From JALNZU01 sp964463695 (GTDB lineage Bacteria; Bacteroidota; Bacteroidia; Bacteroidales; F082), in the NCBI GenBank assembly GCA_964463695.1, contig CAYXCZ010000006.1, positions 80,356 through 144,355 of the forward strand: DNA of 64,000 nucleotides. Reading direction: 5' to 3'. Below are positions 1 through 8,928 of this stretch, in pieces. The notes beneath the pieces were generated by a model that worked only from the letters and a program-made list of their open reading frames with translations, searched no databases and was not told the origin of the DNA. Every line of letters begins with the position of its first letter. The stretch's first letter is position 1. The position numbers and the translations under genes were made by a program.

Positions 1-3
1 CCT

Positions 4-648
4 ATGATACATATTAAAAAATTCATTTTCAACCCTTTTCAGGTCAACACCTATTTATTATATGATGAGACTAAAGAATGCGTTATCATCGATGCAGCCT
101 GTTGCAATGGTGATGAAGAGCTGGCAATAAGTCAATTTATCGCTTTAAATAATTTAAAACCCGTTCATTTATTAAGTACTCATACACATATTGATCATAT
201 TCTGGGAAACCCTTTTATTGCCGACACTTACAATCTGAATCTTGCTGCTCATGCTGATAGCGCAATATATCTGGAAAGAGCAGGTGACTATGCTGCAAAT
301 TATGGCTTGCCGCTTTCGAGGGTTGAGCCAATAGGTCAGTATCTATCCGATGGGCAAATTATCCGTTTTGGAAATTCGGCATTGACAGTCTTGCATACGC
401 CTGGTCATGCCAATGGCAGCGTTTGTTTTTATGCAGATCAACAGGATTTTGTTGTAGTAGGTGATGTGCTTTTTTACCAAAGCATTGGAAGGACCGACCT
501 ACCGGGTGGTGATTATGATATTTTGAAAAACAGTATCTGGAGCAAATTATTTGTTCTTCCTGAAAAAACCATTGTCTTTCCTGGTCATGGACCCGAAACA
601 ACAATCGGTAGCGAAAAAATCAGCAATCCTTTTGTTGCTTTAGGATAG
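4..648 (+). CDS. Metallo-beta-lactamase-fold hydrolase (glyoxalase II-like)
   Basis: This 214-residue cytoplasmic protein has the full metallo-beta-lactamase metal site: H60-x-H62-x-D64-H65 in STHTHIDH, H135 in TPGHANGS, D154 in VVGDVLF and H195 in FPGHGPE. The layout matches the small glyoxalase II-like branch (YcbL type), which hydrolyses thioesters, but lacks the C-terminal helical domain of true hydroxyacylglutathione hydrolases. The exact substrate is therefore unknown. The ATG at position 4 gives a normal family N-terminus, so the gene looks complete despite lying at the window edge. Its last 29 bases overlap, tail to tail, the end of the GT9 gene on the other strand. Confidence 0.88.
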   Translation: MIHIKKFIFNPFQVNTYLLYDETKECVIIDAACCNGDEELAISQFIALNNLKPVHLLSTHTHIDHILGNPFIADTYNLNLAAHADSAIYLERAGDYAANYGLPLSRVEPIGQYLSDGQIIRFGNSALTVLHTPGHANGSVCFYADQQDFVVVGDVLFYQSIGRTDLPGGDYDILKNSIWSKLFVLPEKTIVFPGHGPETTIGSEKISNPFVALG

Positions 649-1645
649 GTTTTTCAGGAAAGCTTGAGATCCTCTGCAGTGAATTTGCAATTTCCCTCGT
701 ATCCAGTTGATTCATGCAATTGAAATGACTTTTCGGACAGGATGAATGTCCGATTTTGCTGCATGGTCTGCATGGAAGGCCTTTTTTTTCGATTATCACA
801 ACACGCTCTTTGTGCTGTGGGATATATGGAAACATGCCTAATTCGGGCACTGTATTACCCCAAACGGAAACGGTTGGCTTATTAAAAGCAGCTGCGATAT
901 GCATTAATCCGGTATCGTTGGTTATAACAGCTTTTGCCTGTTGGATAAGGCTTGCCGATTGATCAAGCTTCAGAATCCCACAGGTATTCCACACTTTGTT
1001 TCCAAGAGCCTGCTCAATGTAAGCCGCTCGTTCCATGTCATCTTTTCCACCGAGCAACACAACAGGCAAGGGGAGCTGCTCAATAACCTCTATTACTTTT
1101 TCAACAGGCAAAATCTTGGTGAAATGATTGCCTCCAATAACACATGCAAAAAAACCATTCTCAAAGCCAGGTGGAAAACTCCCCGGATTCATTAAGTATT
1201 GATCATCAATAAAATAGTCAAGTCCTTGCCCGTCATTTTTAACACCTAAGGATTTGACAGCCTCAAAATACCTGTCAACGATATGAACATCAGGCATCAC
1301 CTTCCATTTGAAATGTACCAACAGGTATTTGCGTAGGTTTAATTTAGGAAAACTGTGGCTTTTTATGCCGAGCGCAAAACGTATCCTAAATGAGCGAAGG
1401 TTAACATGCAAGTCAACTATGTGATCATACTTTTCATTTTTGAGTGAAGGGATAATTTCTGAAAACTTATCTTCAAGAAGGTGGACTTTATCAACAAATG
1501 GATTCTGCTGATAGATGGATGCAAACGATTTTTTTGTCAGAACATGAATTTCAACCTCATTGAGCTGTTTTTTCATGCAGCGCAGAATCGGGCTGGTAAG
1601 CACGATATCACCTATGGAACTGAAGCGTATGACTAAAACTTTCAA
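620..1645 (-). CDS. Glycosyltransferase family 9 (heptosyltransferase-like)
   Basis: A 341-residue GT9 protein with two Rossmann-like halves. The N-terminus (MKVLVIRFSSIGDIVLTSP) is the classic start of ADP-heptose:LPS heptosyltransferases, and the nucleotide-sugar site is visible near residues 240-265 (ITNDTGLMHIAAAFNKPTVS). Family members add heptose or related sugars to the LPS inner core on the cytoplasmic face of the inner membrane. The acceptor and sugar cannot be read here. A cysteine-rich stretch near the C-terminus (CRPCSKIGHSSC) is seen in many Bacteroidota homologues. The 3' end overlaps the convergent hydrolase gene by 29 bp. A -7-like box (TATTTTTG on the minus strand, 1664-1671) lies just upstream. 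Confidence 0.87.
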   Translation of the reverse strand: MKVLVIRFSSIGDIVLTSPILRCMKKQLNEVEIHVLTKKSFASIYQQNPFVDKVHLLEDKFSEIIPSLKNEKYDHIVDLHVNLRSFRIRFALGIKSHSFPKLNLRKYLLVHFKWKVMPDVHIVDRYFEAVKSLGVKNDGQGLDYFIDDQYLMNPGSFPPGFENGFFACVIGGNHFTKILPVEKVIEVIEQLPLPVVLLGGKDDMERAAYIEQALGNKVWNTCGILKLDQSASLIQQAKAVITNDTGLMHIAAAFNKPTVSVWGNTVPELGMFPYIPQHKERVVIIEKKGLPCRPCSKIGHSSCPKSHFNCMNQLDTREIANSLQRISSFPEKPILKQQKDC

Positions 1646-1724
1646 TTTTTATAAATATAGCTGCAAAAATAGTGCAATTGAAGGTATATTCTCCATGAAA
1701 ATGATCTAACAGGTCATAGTCAGC

Positions 1725-1754
1725 TTGGTCAAGCCCGAAAAACCACTAATTTTG
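1725..1754 (+). promoter_or_regulatory. Promoter of tatD-ansA, apparently leaderless
   Basis: TTG at 1725-1727, a 19-bp spacer and TAATTTTG at 1747-1754 match the Bacteroidota -33/-7 consensus. The tatD ATG begins at 1759, only four bases after the -7 box, so the predicted transcript starts at or next to the start codon. Confidence 0.6.
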
Positions 1755-1758
1755 CGGC

Positions 1759-2535
1759 ATGCACTTGATAGATACCCACACCCATCTTTATCTGGAACAT
1801 TTTGATTCCGATCGTGATGATATGCTGCAACGAGCTTTTTCTGCAGGAATTCATCAGCTTTTTTTACCAAATATTGACATGGACAGCTTGCAACCAATGC
1901 TGGAATTGTGTCGGAACTTCCCATCAAACTGTTTCCCAATGATTGGGTTGCATCCAACTTCTGTTGGAGAAAATGTGAATGAACAGCTTAGATTTCTAGA
2001 AGAAGCTATGGCTCATTCAAAATTTTACGCAATAGGTGAAATAGGAATTGATTTGTATTGGGATAAAACTTTTATAGATGCGCAAATTACAGCATTTCGA
2101 ACCCAGCTTGACTGGGCAAAGAAACTAAACTTGCCCGTTGTCATACACACGCGTGATGCATTTCCACTCATTCTCGATCTTGTTGAAGAAGCGCAGGATG
2201 GAAACCTGACAGGTGTTTTTCATTGCTTTACAGGAGATGAAACAGATGCAAAACGCATCATGGACATGAATTTTATGATAGGAATAGGAGGGGTTATTAC
2301 TTACAAAAAATCCCATTTGCCCGAAGTGTTGCAACATGTTCCTTTGGATTTTATGGTGCTTGAAACAGATAGTCCTTATCTGCCACCTGTTCCTTATAGG
2401 GGCAAGCGTAACGAAAGCAGTTACATGATTGAAACAGCCCTCAAATTAGCAGAAATCAAAGGCGTATCAATGGAGGAAATTGCCATGATGACAACTCGTA
2501 ATGCTCAGAAATTATTTAAAATAAGCACTTTATGA
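1759..2535 (+). CDS. tatD: TatD family metal-dependent hydrolase
   Basis: This 258-residue TIM-barrel hydrolase of the TatD DNase family carries every family metal motif in order: DTHTHLYL at residues 5-12, GEIGIDLYW near 95, VIHTRDA near 130, FHCFTGDE near 155 and LETDSPYL near 205. TatD proteins are metal-dependent 3'-5' exonucleases or deoxyribonucleases, and some also act in D-aminoacyl-tRNA or RNA quality control. The start at 1759 is fixed because DTHTHL sits at the extreme N-terminus in the family. The stop overlaps the start of the asparaginase gene by 4 bp (ATGA), so the two are translationally coupled. Confidence 0.93.
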   Translation: MHLIDTHTHLYLEHFDSDRDDMLQRAFSAGIHQLFLPNIDMDSLQPMLELCRNFPSNCFPMIGLHPTSVGENVNEQLRFLEEAMAHSKFYAIGEIGIDLYWDKTFIDAQITAFRTQLDWAKKLNLPVVIHTRDAFPLILDLVEEAQDGNLTGVFHCFTGDETDAKRIMDMNFMIGIGGVITYKKSHLPEVLQHVPLDFMVLETDSPYLPPVPYRGKRNESSYMIETALKLAEIKGVSMEEIAMMTTRNAQKLFKISTL

Positions 2536-3566
2536 CAGAAGAAAAAACATCGGTACTGGTTATTTATACCGGAGGAACGATCGGGATGACAAAAGATAGT
2601 GTCACCGGAGCGCTTGTCCCTTTTGATTTTAGTAATATTTATGAGCAGATGCCAGTGCTTAAAAATTTCGATTATAAGATTGATTTTCATTCTTTTGAAA
2701 CACTAATCGACTCTTCAAACATGAAGCCCTCATTTTGGATCAGTTTGGCAGAAATAATTGAAGATAACTACGAGCATTACGATGGTTTTGTTGTTTTGCA
2801 TGGTTCCGATACAATGGCATACACAGCCTCGGCATTGAGTTTCATGCTTGAAAATCTCAATAAGCCGGTCATCTTCACCGGTTCTCAGTTGCCAATGGGA
2901 GTGATACGAACCGATGGAAGAGAGAATTTCCTAACCTCAATTGAAATCGCTGCAGCAAAAGAAGAAAGCATGGCCATAGTGCCGGAAGTGGCCATATATT
3001 TTGAGAATCAGTTGATGCGTGGCAACCGTACAACAAAGTTTAACGCCGAACGCTTCAACGCTTTTGTTTCGGGAAATTATCCTTTGCTTGCTGATGTGGG
3101 TGTTCATATCCGGTTTAATAAGTCAAACATTCTTAAACCCAACTTTAAGAAATTAAAGGTTCATACTAAGCTTGATTTTAATGTCACCATTTTGAAGTTG
3201 TTTCCTGGTATTTCAGAGAATATCGTTAAAAACACCCTTGCTATTCCAGGTCTCAAAGCTTTGATACTTGAAACCTTTGGTTCAGGAAATGCACCAACTG
3301 ATGAATGGTTTATTGGTTGTTTGGAAGAAGCGATCAAAGGTGGTCTTATAATTTACAACGTAACTCAGTGTAAATCAGGATCTGTCGAACTTGGAAAATA
3401 TGCTACTAGTCTTGGCTTGGAGCGTATTGGAGTTATTGGTGGATTTGATATCACCACCGAATCAGCCTTGTCGAAGCTCATGTATTTGATAGGGGAAGGT
3501 TATCCCAAAGAAAGAGTCATCGAGTTGCTTCAACTGCCTATACGGGGCGAAATGACAGTTGAATAA
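2532..3566 (+). CDS. ansA: Type I (cytoplasmic) L-asparaginase
   Basis: A 344-residue asparaginase that hydrolyses L-asparagine to aspartate and ammonia. The two threonine active-site motifs are intact: YTGGTIGMT (residues 13-21) and VVLHGSDTMAYTASAL (near 88-103). There is no signal peptide, so this is the cytoplasmic type I enzyme. It is translationally coupled to tatD through a 4-bp overlap, a pairing often seen in Bacteroidota. No terminator is visible after it before the next gene, which begins 90 bp downstream with its own -7-like box (TACTTTTG, 3607-3614). Confidence 0.93.
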   Translation: MTEEKTSVLVIYTGGTIGMTKDSVTGALVPFDFSNIYEQMPVLKNFDYKIDFHSFETLIDSSNMKPSFWISLAEIIEDNYEHYDGFVVLHGSDTMAYTASALSFMLENLNKPVIFTGSQLPMGVIRTDGRENFLTSIEIAAAKEESMAIVPEVAIYFENQLMRGNRTTKFNAERFNAFVSGNYPLLADVGVHIRFNKSNILKPNFKKLKVHTKLDFNVTILKLFPGISENIVKNTLAIPGLKALILETFGSGNAPTDEWFIGCLEEAIKGGLIIYNVTQCKSGSVELGKYATSLGLERIGVIGGFDITTESALSKLMYLIGEGYPKERVIELLQLPIRGEMTVE

Positions 3567-3655
3567 CTGTTTAATTAAAAACAACAAGCTTGTAAGATAC
3601 AAACATTACTTTTGTGGTTTCAAAAATGCTTTTAATTCATTTATAACTTCGTTTT

Positions 3656-6600
3656 ATGAAAATTCTCCGCATCACATTACTTCTTGCTTTGGCAATCAAC
3701 TTTTTTAATCAGGCTACTGCTGAGCAACTTTTACTTATTAAAACGACCAACATCTCACATCAGCGCAACTTATCTGCAAATCCTGCATTCAGAATTCATC
3801 TTTTTCAAGAGAATTGGGTTGTTGCAACGAGTGAATCAGTGCCAAAAGAGCCGTATCATTTTTTAATGAATGAGCCATGGACCTCAGGTAAGAATGTTTA
3901 TATCGTTTACGTGCCCGAGAGTCAGACTGAAGAATTTTTAATACAAAGGCCTGGTGCTGAGATACTATACCAGGAAGCCGATTTTGTTATTGTTGCAGCA
4001 GATGAGGTGAAATTCGGACAACTTAAACCATTTAAAACCGATGGAATGGTTCGGATAATGCCCACTTTGGCACGATTACCGAAGGAAACCAGCTTGAGTT
4101 TTAATCGCAAAGGCAATCCTGATCCATGGATTCAGTCAATGCTTGATCAGGTTTCAGCAACAAATATTACGGCAACAGTACAGCATTTGCAAAACTATGG
4201 GACGCGTAATGCTTACAAGGCTCAAAGTGTTGTTGCTCAGAACTGGATCAGAGATCAATTTCAAAGCTATGGTTTAAGTGTTGAAGTAATGGATTTTAAT
4301 ATGCCTTCTGGAAGTGCAAGTGACAATGTGATTGCCACACTCACAGGCACAAAATATCCAGAGGAATATATTGTACTTGGAGGCCATTACGACTCATATA
4401 CCGGTGGCTCAGCCGAACCAGGTGCTGATGACAATGCTTCAGGTACGGCAGGTGTTTTGGAAATTGCCCGGATAATGAGCCAACAAAGTTTCGACAGGTC
4501 AATAATTTTCTGTGCCTTCTCAGGTGAAGAGTATGGACTATACGGAAGTGCTGCCTATGCCAGCAGAGCCGCTCAACTTGGCATGGATATCCATGGTTAT
4601 TTTAATCTTGACATGATTGGATACCTCAAACCAGGGAACACAACCATTAAGTCAACACTTATTTTCCCAGCGGGAGCCCAGGAACTGGCATCATTTTATA
4701 CTGAGGTTGCATCAACTTATTTACCTGATTTTGTAATTACCACAGGATCGCTTTCGGGAGGTGACAGTGATCACACTTCTTTTAACAACAGTGGTTTTAT
4801 GGGTATTTTCCCTTTTGAAGCTGTTCCAGATTATAGCCCTTATATCCACACAAGTAATGATATTATTGGACCAAGTTATAACAATGAAGCACAGGCTGCT
4901 GTCTTTACACAAGCTTCATTGGCAGCCGCTGCAACACTGGCAAACCGTCTTAACCCTCCACGTGGACTAGCCGCTTTAGCTGGTGATCAGGTGGTTGAAC
5001 TTAACTGGACTGCCCTGCCTGACGCTGCTTCATTTAATATCTATAGAAACGGAAGCCTGTTAGGCAACTTAAATTCAAATCAATATAGTGATTTTGATGT
5101 TGTAAATGGTACTCCATACACCTATTATATTACAGCAATTTATGCCGATAGCAATCTCGAATCATATCCTTCAAACAGTGTGACGGTAACACCGATGCCT
5201 CCTATGTCGCTGCCTTTTATTACCAATTTTGAAAATGGCGCACCTTATTTTGAATTTTTCGGAGGCTGGGGACTTTCAACAACACAGTCCTATTCACCAA
5301 ATCATTCGATAACTGAGAGCCCAACAGGAGAGTATCAGGATGACACTGAGAGTTTCGCTTACTTGCGTCCGTTCAGCTTGAACACAGGTTTTACATCTGC
5401 CGAAATCTCGTTCTGGACAAAATATGTCCTGGAAACAAACTATGATTATATGTATTTGGAAGTTTCTACCAACGGAACTAATTGGGTTCAGCTGGCTCAA
5501 TATAATGGTTCACAATCAGCATGGCAGAAAAAAACCTATAACCTGAACAGTTATCTGGGTCAGAATTATATTCAGTTTAGGTTTCGATTTACGAGCGATA
5601 TGTCAGTTACAGAAGATGGCATGTATATCGATGATTTTCAAATTGCTACTGAGGGTGGATTTTTTACCCAAAGCAGCATATTTGTTCCCGGATGGAACAC
5701 ATTGTCAAGCCACGTGATCCCATCTTCAGGAAGCCTGGAAGATGTTTTTGCACCAATCGAATCAAATCTGATTGCAGTACAAACGCTAGAAGGCATTTAT
5801 TTACCACAACAAAATATCAACACTATAGGAAGCTGGAATTCTGCTTTAGGGTATAAAGTGAAGGTTTCTTCACCCTGCGGACTCACAATCGCAGGTCCGG
5901 AAAAGTCAGCAACATCACTTCAGCTGGAGGCGGGATGGAATCTTATTCCTGTATTAAGCGAATGTAATGTTTCAGTTGACGAACTATTTAGCAATCAGCC
6001 AACTGCACTGGAAATGCTGAAGGAAGTGGGCTCAAACAACGTTTATTGGCCATCAAAGAGTTTAGCTAATTTAAATTTGCTCATTCCATCCAAAGCATAT
6101 ATGGTTAAACTGTCAGAGCCGGTTCAGGTTGCATTTCCTTCATGTAAGTCTTTTGCTCCTGAAAATGAAAATCATTTCAGAGCAGGTGAAATCACAGCAA
6201 CAGCAAACACACATATTTTCGGGCTCTCTCCTCTTGCTTTATCAGTTGGGACTATCGGTGATCAATTAATTGCATACAATGGAGATGGTTTAGCAGTTGG
6301 CATTTTAACAATAGAAGATATTAGTCAGAATGGTGCTATAGCCGTGTTCGGAAACGATAGTTTAAGTACAATTATTGATGGGATGTTGGAAGGCGAAGCC
6401 GTTCAATGGAAACTATGGCAAGCTTCAAGTGGATATTATTTCGACCTAACACCAACCTATTCAGATGTTCAGGCACAGCTTGGGATTTATATGCATGAAG
6501 GCATCTCTTTTGTTGAATCCTTTGAGGCCGATGCTACCGGATTGAACGAAAAAGAATCAGGACTGGTTCTTTATCCAAATCCTGCAAATGATCATTTGTT

Positions 6601-6784
6601 TATTCCATCATCAATGGTTCAGAATAGTCAGATTGAAATTATCTCGCTTGAAGGAAAATCCATGATGACATTTTCAGCAACAGCTGATGGAAAAATAGAT
6701 ATTTCGCAATTGCATCCAGGGATTTATATCATAAATTTTGTTTCCAATGGCAAAACATTAGTTACACGTTTTATCAAAAAATAG
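3656..6784 (+). CDS. Secreted M28 family metallopeptidase with T9SS sorting domain
   Basis: This 1042-residue modular exoprotein starts with a Sec signal peptide (residues 1-22, ending ATAEQ). An M28 aminopeptidase-like domain (about 160-430) follows, with all zinc ligands visible: H in LGGHYDS (near 243), D in GADDNASG (near 257), EE in FSGEEYGLYG (near 290), D in NLDMIGY and H in YIHTSND. Next come a fibronectin type III domain (about 437-520), a jelly-roll/MAM-like module (about 525-670) and a further domain beginning FVPGWNTLSSHVIP. A type A T9SS sorting domain (LYPNPAND to the C-terminal IKK) ends the protein. It should be exported by Sec, moved across the outer membrane by T9SS and anchored or released. 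Peptide specificity is not readable. Confidence 0.9.
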   Translation: MKILRITLLLALAINFFNQATAEQLLLIKTTNISHQRNLSANPAFRIHLFQENWVVATSESVPKEPYHFLMNEPWTSGKNVYIVYVPESQTEEFLIQRPGAEILYQEADFVIVAADEVKFGQLKPFKTDGMVRIMPTLARLPKETSLSFNRKGNPDPWIQSMLDQVSATNITATVQHLQNYGTRNAYKAQSVVAQNWIRDQFQSYGLSVEVMDFNMPSGSASDNVIATLTGTKYPEEYIVLGGHYDSYTGGSAEPGADDNASGTAGVLEIARIMSQQSFDRSIIFCAFSGEEYGLYGSAAYASRAAQLGMDIHGYFNLDMIGYLKPGNTTIKSTLIFPAGAQELASFYTEVASTYLPDFVITTGSLSGGDSDHTSFNNSGFMGIFPFEAVPDYSPYIHTSNDIIGPSYNNEAQAAVFTQASLAAAATLANRLNPPRGLAALAGDQVVELNWTALPDAASFNIYRNGSLLGNLNSNQYSDFDVVNGTPYTYYITAIYADSNLESYPSNSVTVTPMPPMSLPFITNFENGAPYFEFFGGWGLSTTQSYSPNHSITESPTGEYQDDTESFAYLRPFSLNTGFTSAEISFWTKYVLETNYDYMYLEVSTNGTNWVQLAQYNGSQSAWQKKTYNLNSYLGQNYIQFRFRFTSDMSVTEDGMYIDDFQIATEGGFFTQSSIFVPGWNTLSSHVIPSSGSLEDVFAPIESNLIAVQTLEGIYLPQQNINTIGSWNSALGYKVKVSSPCGLTIAGPEKSATSLQLEAGWNLIPVLSECNVSVDELFSNQPTALEMLKEVGSNNVYWPSKSLANLNLLIPSKAYMVKLSEPVQVAFPSCKSFAPENENHFRAGEITATANTHIFGLSPLALSVGTIGDQLIAYNGDGLAVGILTIEDISQNGAIAVFGNDSLSTIIDGMLEGEAVQWKLWQASSGYYFDLTPTYSDVQAQLGIYMHEGISFVESFEADATGLNEKESGLVLYPNPANDHLFIPSSMVQNSQIEIISLEGKSMMTFSATADGKIDISQLHPGIYIINFVSNGKTLVTRFIKK

Positions 6785-6903
6785 GTAAGTTGTCACGTAA
6801 GATTCGAATTCTATGGTAGAATAAAACGGAATAAATATCGTTTAGATTCATTACAAACTAAATGGATAAAGCTAAAAGATAGATGATGATTAAAAAAAAG
6901 ATG

Positions 6904-6911
6904 TACTTTTG
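6904..6911 (+). promoter_or_regulatory. -7 box for tRNA-Ser
   Basis: TACTTTTG matches TAnnTTTG and lies 36 bp upstream of tRNA-Ser. No clear -33 TTG is seen at the right distance. Confidence 0.4.
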
Positions 6912-6947
6912 GCAACCGTTTTTATAAGCTCCTTCGAGGAACAATTT

Positions 6948-7035
6948 GGAGAGATGGCCGAGTGGTTGAAGGCGCACGCCTGGAAAGTGTGTGTACCTCA
7001 AAAGGGTACCGCGGGTTCGAATCCCGCTCTCTCCG
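6948..7035 (+). tRNA. tRNA-Ser(GGA)
   Basis: The sequence folds as a class II tRNA. The acceptor stem GGAGAGA (6948-6954) pairs with TCTCTCC (7028-7034). The anticodon loop CTGGAAA gives anticodon GGA (serine, UCC/UCU). There is a long variable arm, as serine tRNAs require, and a T arm with GGTTCGAATCC. The discriminator is G at 7035. The genome continues CAAAA, so the full CCA end is not encoded. Confidence 0.95.
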
Positions 7036-7080
7036 CAAAATCTTAATACAATATCTGGATGTTGTTGCAAGATTATTTTA

Positions 7081-7088
7081 TACATTTG
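7081..7088 (+). promoter_or_regulatory. -7 box for the exbB operon
   Basis: TACATTTG matches TAnnTTTG and lies 74 bp before the exbB ATG. A GTTGTTG stretch at 7061-7067 may supply the -33 element, although the spacing is short (about 16 bp). Confidence 0.45.
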
Positions 7089-7162
7089 CCTCTTTGAAAC
7101 TTTTAACAATTTAATTAATAATCACACAAACGGAATTAATGTAGTAATCAACACTCTTAACT

Positions 7163-7930
7163 ATGAAAAAATTAATTGCTTTATTGATGATCGCTGGTAT
7201 AATGACAATCGGGTATAACAGCATTGTATCTGCTCAGGATGCCACTGGATCTGCCGAAACAACAAGTGTTGGAATGCAGACTGACGAAGCAGCTCCAAGA
7301 ACTTTCCATGAAGAAATGAAAGAACGTTTCATCGAAGGGGGCCCGGTTTGGATGGCACCTATTCTTCTTACACTCATTTTTGGATTAGCTATTGCTATGG
7401 AAAGAATTATTTATTTAACTCTTAGCGGTACCAACACAACAAAACTTCTTAACGGTATTGAATCAGCATTAGCTAAAGGCGGTGTTGAAGAAGCAAAAAA
7501 ACTTTGCCGCGATACAAGAGGCCCTGTGGCAAGTATTTTCTATCAAGGCTTAATGAGATATGATAATGGTATAGAAGAGGTTGAAAAAGCTGTTGTTTCT
7601 TATGGCTCTGTAATTACAGGCCGGATGGAGTCTGGAATCAGCTGGATTTCGTTGTTTATCGCGTTGGCGCCTATGCTTGGTTTCTTGGGTACAGTTGTTG
7701 GGATGATTCAGGCTTTTGATGATATCGCTGCAGCAGGTGATATTTCTCCCCAAATCGTTGCTAATGGTATTAAAATCGCTTTGTTAACAACTGTATTTGG
7801 TTTGATCGTAGCTATTTTCTTACAGATTCTTTATAACTACATCATTTCAAAAGTTGATTCTTTGATCGGCAGCATGGAAGATACTTCCATTAGTTTTATG
7901 GACATGATGTACAAATACACTAAAAAATAG
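7163..7930 (+). CDS. exbB: MotA/TolQ/ExbB proton channel protein
   Basis: This 255-residue inner-membrane protein forms the proton channel of a TonB-type energiser. It has an N-terminal signal-like helix (residues 1-25, ending SAQ), a first channel helix around 55-78 (WMAPILLTLIFGLAIAMER) and two C-terminal helices around 155-220. The conserved ExbB/TolQ signature is LFIALAPMLGFLGTVVGMI. It heads a four-gene operon with a small membrane protein and two ExbD/TolR proteins, the usual Bacteroidota arrangement. ExbB pentamers with ExbD use the proton gradient to drive TonB-dependent transporters, or Tol-Pal if TolQ-like. No tonB lies in the window, so the partner is unknown. Confidence 0.92.
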   Translation: MKKLIALLMIAGIMTIGYNSIVSAQDATGSAETTSVGMQTDEAAPRTFHEEMKERFIEGGPVWMAPILLTLIFGLAIAMERIIYLTLSGTNTTKLLNGIESALAKGGVEEAKKLCRDTRGPVASIFYQGLMRYDNGIEEVEKAVVSYGSVITGRMESGISWISLFIALAPMLGFLGTVVGMIQAFDDIAAAGDISPQIVANGIKIALLTTVFGLIVAIFLQILYNYIISKVDSLIGSMEDTSISFMDMMYKYTKK

Positions 7931-7935
7931 AAACC

Positions 7936-8349
7936 ATGGAAGATAAATTTCAAAAATATCTTAGCTGGGGTTTTTATGCTACCATGGCCATTGGCAGTCT
8001 CTTAGGAGTTTTGTTCTTTATTAATGGAGGCTTTGAGTTACTTATCCAGTTCTCTTACGTTCTGATGATACTAACTGCAATAATTTCGCTTATTTCGCCA
8101 ATATTTTCATTTGTTCAGCATCCAAAAAATACAAAAAATATTTATATGATGCTTGGTATAGTAGGCGTGATTGCAATCATTTCTTATCTGATGGCCGGTA
8201 ACAACTACAGCGCTTTAGAGTTAGAAATGCATAAAATCTCTGCGACAGAATCTGTTAATATCAGTTTCGGATTGGTATTTACGTTCATTGTGATGATTTT
8301 AACGGTTATCTCTGTTCTTTTTTCTAGTGTTTACAGATTATTTAAGTAG
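7936..8349 (+). CDS. Small four-helix membrane protein of the ExbB/ExbD operon
   Basis: A 137-residue integral membrane protein starting 5 bp after exbB. Four hydrophobic helices can be seen, at about residues 13-30, 35-58, 71-88 and 108-132, with a short charged loop (FVQHPKNTKN) between the second and third. It matches no domain I recognise. A similar small membrane protein often sits between exbB and the exbD genes in Bacteroidota, which suggests an accessory subunit of the channel, but no function is visible in the sequence itself. Tight spacing on both sides (5 and 8 bp) argues that it is translated in fixed proportion with ExbB and ExbD. Confidence 0.8.
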   Translation: MEDKFQKYLSWGFYATMAIGSLLGVLFFINGGFELLIQFSYVLMILTAIISLISPIFSFVQHPKNTKNIYMMLGIVGVIAIISYLMAGNNYSALELEMHKISATESVNISFGLVFTFIVMILTVISVLFSSVYRLFK

Positions 8350-8357
8350 TAAATATT

Positions 8358-8927
8358 ATGAGAAGAGCAGCACCCGAAATCAATGCAGGTTCGATGGCAG
8401 ACATTGCCTTCCTCTTGCTGATTTTCTTCCTTGTTACTACAACTATGGATGTTGATTCGGGGATTACCCGCCGATTGCCTCCGCCTGTTGACACACCAGA
8501 TGATGTGAGAATCAAGGAAAGAAATGTTTTGAATGTTTTGATTAACAAGAACAACAGATTGCTGGTAAATGGACTTCCTGGTGATATCAGTAACCTGAAG
8601 GATGCGGCTAAGGAATTTATGACACCTCATTTTCCGGATAATCCAAATTACCCGGAAGTTGAAGAAGTAACGATTCCACTTATTGGTACAATTTACAACT
8701 CAAAAGGTGTTATCTCGCTTAAAAATGACCGGGGAACATCTTATGATATGTATATTCAGGTACAAAATGAGCTGGCGCGTGCTTTTAATGAGATCAAAGA
8801 CGAACTGTCTGTCAGTCGGTTTGGAACCAAATTTGAAAACTTGCCCGCTGACAAAAAGGAAGCCATTAATGATGCTGTTCCTGTGCGTGTGTCTGAAGCT
8901 GAACCTGAAAATATAGGAGAAAATTGA
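8358..8927 (+). CDS. exbD: ExbD/TolR family biopolymer transport protein (first copy)
   Basis: A 189-residue single-pass protein with the ExbD layout. It has a short cytoplasmic N-terminus (MRRAAPEINAGSMAD) and then one transmembrane helix (about 16-33) whose first residues hold the conserved, proton-carrying aspartate in MADIAFLLLIFFLVTT. A periplasmic domain follows (about 40-189). The periplasmic part is longer than in E. coli ExbD (about 140 residues in total) and has an acidic C-terminus. It lies 8 bp after the small membrane protein and 1 bp before a second ExbD. The two paralogues probably form a heterodimer inside the ExbB channel, inferred from known ExbB5-ExbD2 stoichiometry. Confidence 0.9.
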   Translation: MRRAAPEINAGSMADIAFLLLIFFLVTTTMDVDSGITRRLPPPVDTPDDVRIKERNVLNVLINKNNRLLVNGLPGDISNLKDAAKEFMTPHFPDNPNYPEVEEVTIPLIGTIYNSKGVISLKNDRGTSYDMYIQVQNELARAFNEIKDELSVSRFGTKFENLPADKKEAINDAVPVRVSEAEPENIGEN

Positions 8928-8928
8928 T

